From: Nitrospirota bacterium
GTDB taxonomy: Bacteria; Nitrospirota; JACRHL01
Length of the DNA stretch: 64,000 bases
Reading direction: 5' to 3'
Assembly: GCA_029858285.1 (NCBI GenBank)
Contig: JAOUFN010000014.1
Coordinates: 1-64,000, forward strand
Part shown: positions 60,141 to 64,000 of the stretch, piece after piece
Position numbering within the stretch: the stretch's first letter is position 1
How the letters are laid out: each line of letters begins with the position of its first letter
Position numbers and translations under genes: made by a program
Notes under the pieces: model-generated
Seen by the model: the letters and a program-made list of their open reading frames with translations, nothing else
The model's database searches: none
Told to the model about the DNA's origin: nothing

Positions 60141-62636
60141 ATGCGACCTTCCGGCTTCGGGGACCGTTCCCAGCCAGATCGGACCATTTTCGCAGTGACC
60201 CCTCCCTTCCCTCCCCCGCTCGCGCTGCCGCCATTGCCGCCAGAAGCCACGCAGTGCCTGCGGGAACGCTTTGGTTTCAGCGCTTTCCGCGCCGGACAGG
60301 AAGACATTGTCGCCGCCATGCTGGCCGGGCGCGACGTGCTGGCGATCATGCCCACCGGTGGCGGAAAATCCCTGTGCTATCAGCTCCCGGCCTGTATCTC
60401 GGAAGGGGTCACGCTGGTGGTTTCGCCCCTCATCGCCCTGATGAAGGATCAGGTGGACGCACTGGCGGCCCGCGGCATCCCCGCCGCCGCCGTGAACTCG
60501 TCCCTGTCCTTCGAGCAGGTGCGGCAGATCATGGATCAGGTCAAAAGCGGCCACACCCGTCTGCTCTACGTCGCCCCGGAGCGCTTCGGCTCGCGCTGGT
60601 TCATGGCCGCCATGAGCGGCGTGAAGGTGGCCCGCGTGGCGGTGGACGAAGCCCACTGCATCAGCCAGTGGGGACACGACTTTCGCCCCGCCTACATGGC
60701 CATCGGCGAGGCCGTGGTGCGCCTCGGCCGCCCGCCGGTGGCGGCCCTCACCGCCACCGCCACGCCCCAGGTACAGGACGACATCGGCGAAAAACTGGGG
60801 CTGGTCAGCCCGTTCCGCACCGTCACCGGTTTTGACCGGCGCAACCTGTTCCTCGAGGTCCGCGAAGGGGGCAAGAAGAAAGACGCCCTTGGGGAGTTTT
60901 TGAACACCCAGCCGGGGCCGGGCATCATCTATTGCGCCACTCGCAAGCACGTGGAGGAGGTCGCCGCCGCGCTCTCCGCCGGAGGGGCGAAGCACGGCGG
61001 GGTGACCGCCTATCACGCGGGCATGCCCGACCCCCAGCGCACCCAGGCGCAGGAGGCGTTCATCGGCGGAAACACCGGCATCATCGTGGCCACCAACGCC
61101 TTCGGCATGGGGGTGGACAAGGCCGACGTGCGCTTTGTGCTGCATTACGACATGCCGGGCACGCTGGAAGCTTATTATCAGGAGGCCGGGCGCGCCGGAC
61201 GCGACGGCAAGCCGGCCCGCTGCACGGTGCTGTTCGGCGGCGGCGACCGGTTCACCCAGGAATTTTTCATCAACGGCACCTACCCCACCGCCGAGTTCGT
61301 GCGTCAGGTGTGGCAGGCCCTGTCCCGGAACGCCGAGGACGGCGTGACGGAGCTGTCCAACCGCGACCTGCTCGCCATGGTCAGCGAGGAGGGCAGCGAA
61401 TTTGCCGTGTCCGCCGCCCTCAAGCTGCTGGAGCAGGCCGGGGGCATCCAGCGCCTCAACCCGCGCTCCAACCCGGCGCTGATCCGGGTGCTGAACCGTT
61501 CCCGCATCAGTGGCCGCGCGACGGTGCAGTTGCAGATTCTGGCGGCGCTGGATTTTCATCTGCCCGCCGACGACCGGAACGGCGCGGTGGAGATTTCGCC
61601 CCTCGACCTGGCCCACGACGCCAATCTGGACCCCGACGCCCTGATGCGCGGCCTGCACGCCATGCACGAGGCCGGGGCCATCGCCTACACGCCGCCGTTC
61701 CGGGGCCGGGGGGTGCGCCTGATGTCCACCGGCGTGCCCCCGGTGGATTTCGACGCCGTGGAGAACAAACGCGCCTGGGCGCTGGGGTGTCTGGACTCCA
61801 TGGAGGCCTATTGCCGCTCGGGGGGGTGCCGCCGGGCGGCGATTCTGGCCCACTTTGGCGAAACCCTGTCGGAGCCGTGCGGGGCCTGCGACCGCTGCCG
61901 GGACGGCGGGGCCACCCTGCCGGTGGAGGCCACCGAACTGGCGCGCAAGGTGCTGTCGGGGGTGGCCCGCTGCCGCCGGGGGAGCGTGTCGTTCGGCGCC
62001 CAGACCGTGGCCGCCCACCTGACGGGCGGCAATACCGACACCGTGCGCCGCTACGGGCTGGACAAGGCCAGTACCTACGGCTTGTTGCGGGATTTGGGGC
62101 AAAAACAGGTCGTCGACCTGCTGGAACAACTCACCGCCCAGGGGTTGTTGAAGCGTCAGGACGCAGGGGGCGAGGGCTCCGGGGGGCGCAGGCCGGTGCT
62201 GGTGATGACCGAGGCGGGACTGTCGGTGCTCAAGGGCGAGCGCGGCGACGTGCGCCTGCGCCTGCCGACGGCGGAGTCGCCCGCCCCGGCGGCGCGGCGC
62301 GCGGGGGTCGGCGGCGGACCCGGCCGCGAAATGGTGCGTGAGACATCCGGTGAGACATTTCGTGAGACAGTGCGTGAGGCCGGGCGCGCGGAGGCGGACC
62401 TCTACGTCGCCCACGCCGACCCCGAGTTGCTGGCGCTGCTGAAGGGGGTGCGCAACCGCACCGCCCGCGAGGAGGGGATTGCCGCCTATCTGGTGTTTGC
62501 GGACCGCACGCTGGCCGAGATGGCCGTCCTGCGCCCCGCCGACCGTGCCGCCATGCTGGCGGTGAACGGCGTGGGGGAGCGCAAATTCGAGCGTTTTGGG
62601 GCTATATTTCTGCGGGCGATCCGCGACCACGCATAG
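60141..62636 (+). CDS. recQ: ATP-dependent DNA helicase RecQ
   Basis: FRAGQEDIVAAMLAGRDVLAIMPTGGGKSLCYQLPA; VDEAHCISQWGHDFRP; C-terminal HRDC; true start may lie slightly downstream. Confidence 0.96.
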   Translation: MRPSGFGDRSQPDRTIFAVTPPFPPPLALPPLPPEATQCLRERFGFSAFRAGQEDIVAAMLAGRDVLAIMPTGGGKSLCYQLPACISEGVTLVVSPLIALMKDQVDALAARGIPAAAVNSSLSFEQVRQIMDQVKSGHTRLLYVAPERFGSRWFMAAMSGVKVARVAVDEAHCISQWGHDFRPAYMAIGEAVVRLGRPPVAALTATATPQVQDDIGEKLGLVSPFRTVTGFDRRNLFLEVREGGKKKDALGEFLNTQPGPGIIYCATRKHVEEVAAALSAGGAKHGGVTAYHAGMPDPQRTQAQEAFIGGNTGIIVATNAFGMGVDKADVRFVLHYDMPGTLEAYYQEAGRAGRDGKPARCTVLFGGGDRFTQEFFINGTYPTAEFVRQVWQALSRNAEDGVTELSNRDLLAMVSEEGSEFAVSAALKLLEQAGGIQRLNPRSNPALIRVLNRSRISGRATVQLQILAALDFHLPADDRNGAVEISPLDLAHDANLDPDALMRGLHAMHEAGAIAYTPPFRGRGVRLMSTGVPPVDFDAVENKRAWALGCLDSMEAYCRSGGCRRAAILAHFGETLSEPCGACDRCRDGGATLPVEATELARKVLSGVARCRRGSVSFGAQTVAAHLTGGNTDTVRRYGLDKASTYGLLRDLGQKQVVDLLEQLTAQGLLKRQDAGGEGSGGRRPVLVMTEAGLSVLKGERGDVRLRLPTAESPAPAARRAGVGGGPGREMVRETSGETFRETVREAGRAEADLYVAHADPELLALLKGVRNRTAREEGIAAYLVFADRTLAEMAVLRPADRAAMLAVNGVGERKFERFGAIFLRAIRDHA

Positions 62637-62648
62637 GAGATTTGTTTA

Positions 62649-63134
62649 ATGCAGCCAAAACGCGCCACCACGCTGAGCACCTGGGAACTGGTGTTCCCCA
62701 ACGACGCCAATCCGTACGGCTCCATGTTCGGTGGCAATCTGATGGCGTTGATGGACAAGGTGGGGGCGATGGCGGCGGGCAACTATGCCCAGCGCATCGT
62801 GACCACGGCCTCCGCCGAGGCCATGGATTTTAAAAGCCCGATCCACGTGGGGGAGCAGATCGAGATTCGCGCCCGGGTGGTGGCCACGGGCAACAGCAGC
62901 ATGGTGGTGAAGGTGGATGTGTATACCGACAACCCCCTCACCGGCGAGCGCCGCCACTGCACCACGGCGCATTTCAATTTTGTGGCCCTGAACACGGCGG
63001 GCCGCCCGACACCGGTTCCTCCCCTGCTGGTGGAAACCAAAGACGAAAAGCGCGACCACGAGATCGCGGGCATCGTGCAGCAAAAGGCCAAGAACAGGCG
63101 CGAGATGATCGCCGAGACCGAGCCGAAGGGGTAA
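62649..63134 (+). CDS. hotdog-fold acyl-CoA thioesterase (YciA-like)
   Basis: ELVFPNDANPYGSMFGGNLMALMDKVGAMAAGNYAQRIVTTASAEAMDFKSPIHVGEQIEIRARV. Confidence 0.92.
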   Translation: MQPKRATTLSTWELVFPNDANPYGSMFGGNLMALMDKVGAMAAGNYAQRIVTTASAEAMDFKSPIHVGEQIEIRARVVATGNSSMVVKVDVYTDNPLTGERRHCTTAHFNFVALNTAGRPTPVPPLLVETKDEKRDHEIAGIVQQKAKNRREMIAETEPKG

Positions 63135-63405
63135 CCGGTAACGGAGACGCCACGATGGGGAAGACACAATTTTTGAAGGGCTGGAACCACAGATAAACCT
63201 TGAGACAACTCCTTCACCACCGAGGTGGCTCGGGTGTTCGAACAAACCGGGCCCGTTTAGAGAAGTGGATTCCCTGTGGGTGTCAGGCGGTAACCCCGTC
63301 GGCTTTACTTGGCCCGCCAAACCGGGTACGGTACGGTGTCATCCGCACATCGGGATACCCTCCCATATCCAGAAAATCCCCACCGTGGGGAAAGGAGATA
63401 TCTTT

Positions 63406-64000
63406 ATGAACAGCCAGGCCCGGCCACAACCCGCCACGCCCCCCTCCATGGACACCATCAAGGCCAAAATGAAGGCCACCTGGATGGACGGCGATTACGT
63501 CGCCTTCGCCCGCTTCATGGAGCCGGGCGCCATCGAAATCCTCAATAGCTGGAACATCGCCCCCGGCGAGAAATTGCTGGACCTGGGGTGCGGCGCCGGG
63601 CAAATCGCCATTCCCGCAGCCCGCAAGGGGGTGGACGTGACCGGCGTGGACATTGCCGCCAACCTGATCGAGCACGCCAACGGCCGCGCCCGCTCCGAGG
63701 GGCTGAAATCCGCCCGCTTCGAAGAGGGCGACGCCGAAAGCCTGCCCCATGCGGACGCCTCTTTCGACGTGGTCACCAGCCTCATCGGCGCCATGTTCGC
63801 CCCGCAGCCCGACAAGGTGGCCTCCGAAATGGCCCGCGTGTGTCGCCCCGGCGGCCGCGTGCGCATGGCCAACTGGACTCCTCAGGGCTTTGTCGGCCAG
63901 TTTTTCAAGGCGCTGGTGCGCCACGTGCAGCCCCCCGCCGGAGTGCCATCGGTATTCCTTTGGGGCGACGAGGAGACCGTCAAAACCCGGCTGGGCAAGC
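63406..64000 (+). CDS. class I SAM-dependent methyltransferase (truncated by window end)
   Basis: MNSQARPQPATPPSMDTIKAKMKATWMDGDYVAFARFMEPGAIEILNSWNIAPGEKLLDLGCGAGQIAIPAARKG; SD aaaggag; absent from the track because the stop lies outside the window. Confidence 0.88.
   Translation, partial: MNSQARPQPATPPSMDTIKAKMKATWMDGDYVAFARFMEPGAIEILNSWNIAPGEKLLDLGCGAGQIAIPAARKGVDVTGVDIAANLIEHANGRARSEGLKSARFEEGDAESLPHADASFDVVTSLIGAMFAPQPDKVASEMARVCRPGGRVRMANWTPQGFVGQFFKALVRHVQPPAGVPSVFLWGDEETVKTRLGK

Noticed and set aside
60126-62630. 834-aa minus-strand ORF opposite recQ
   Set aside because: His/Gly/Gln-rich shadow translation; the plus strand encodes canonical RecQ.
63140-63400. Riboswitch or sRNA upstream of the methyltransferase gene
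   Set aside because: Only short weak inverted repeats (CCACC-GA-GGTGG, AAAC-CGGGCCC-GTTT); not enough to support a call.

Overview
The window is a GC-rich bacterial chromosome segment, probably Pseudomonadota, with mostly housekeeping content and no transposase, integrase or CRISPR array that I could see. Recognisable clusters are: (i) a Thr/Ile operon on the minus strand (alaC-like, hom, thrC, a phosphoglycerate-mutase-like putative homoserine kinase, lysC, cimA); (ii) surE-pcm-yqaA-rlmB-rpoS-like sigma-apt; (iii) ihfA-merR with tRNA-Pro; (iv) several two-component and sigma-54 regulators; (v) yajQ, fbp, DUF192, recQ, rmuC, lipA, PBP1A, prmA and others. The most interesting region is about 21.23-21.90 kb. 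A sigma-54 activator with a FixL-like PAS domain is followed by a cluster of GAGACAC/GTGTCTC inverted repeats and a near-consensus -24/-12 site. After that comes a roughly 370-nt noncoding segment with several strong hairpins. These include two tandem copies of a nested stem-loop whose paired arms differ only by pairing-preserving changes and whose loops share TCCCCCATCC. I read this as a candidate undescribed, possibly sigma-54-controlled, structured RNA upstream of prmA. Other notable items are a decayed partial copy of the rpoH-like gene beside an MFS gene, an Rhs/YD remnant next to tRNA-Leu, an NtrC-type regulator lacking GAFTGA, 10-bp-periodic decamer arrays near ihfA and tRNA-Leu, recurrent CTATAG palindromes, REP-like palindromes and 12-bp in-frame minisatellites in enzyme linkers. 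All calls come from reading the sequence and the supplied ORF track; no database search was run.
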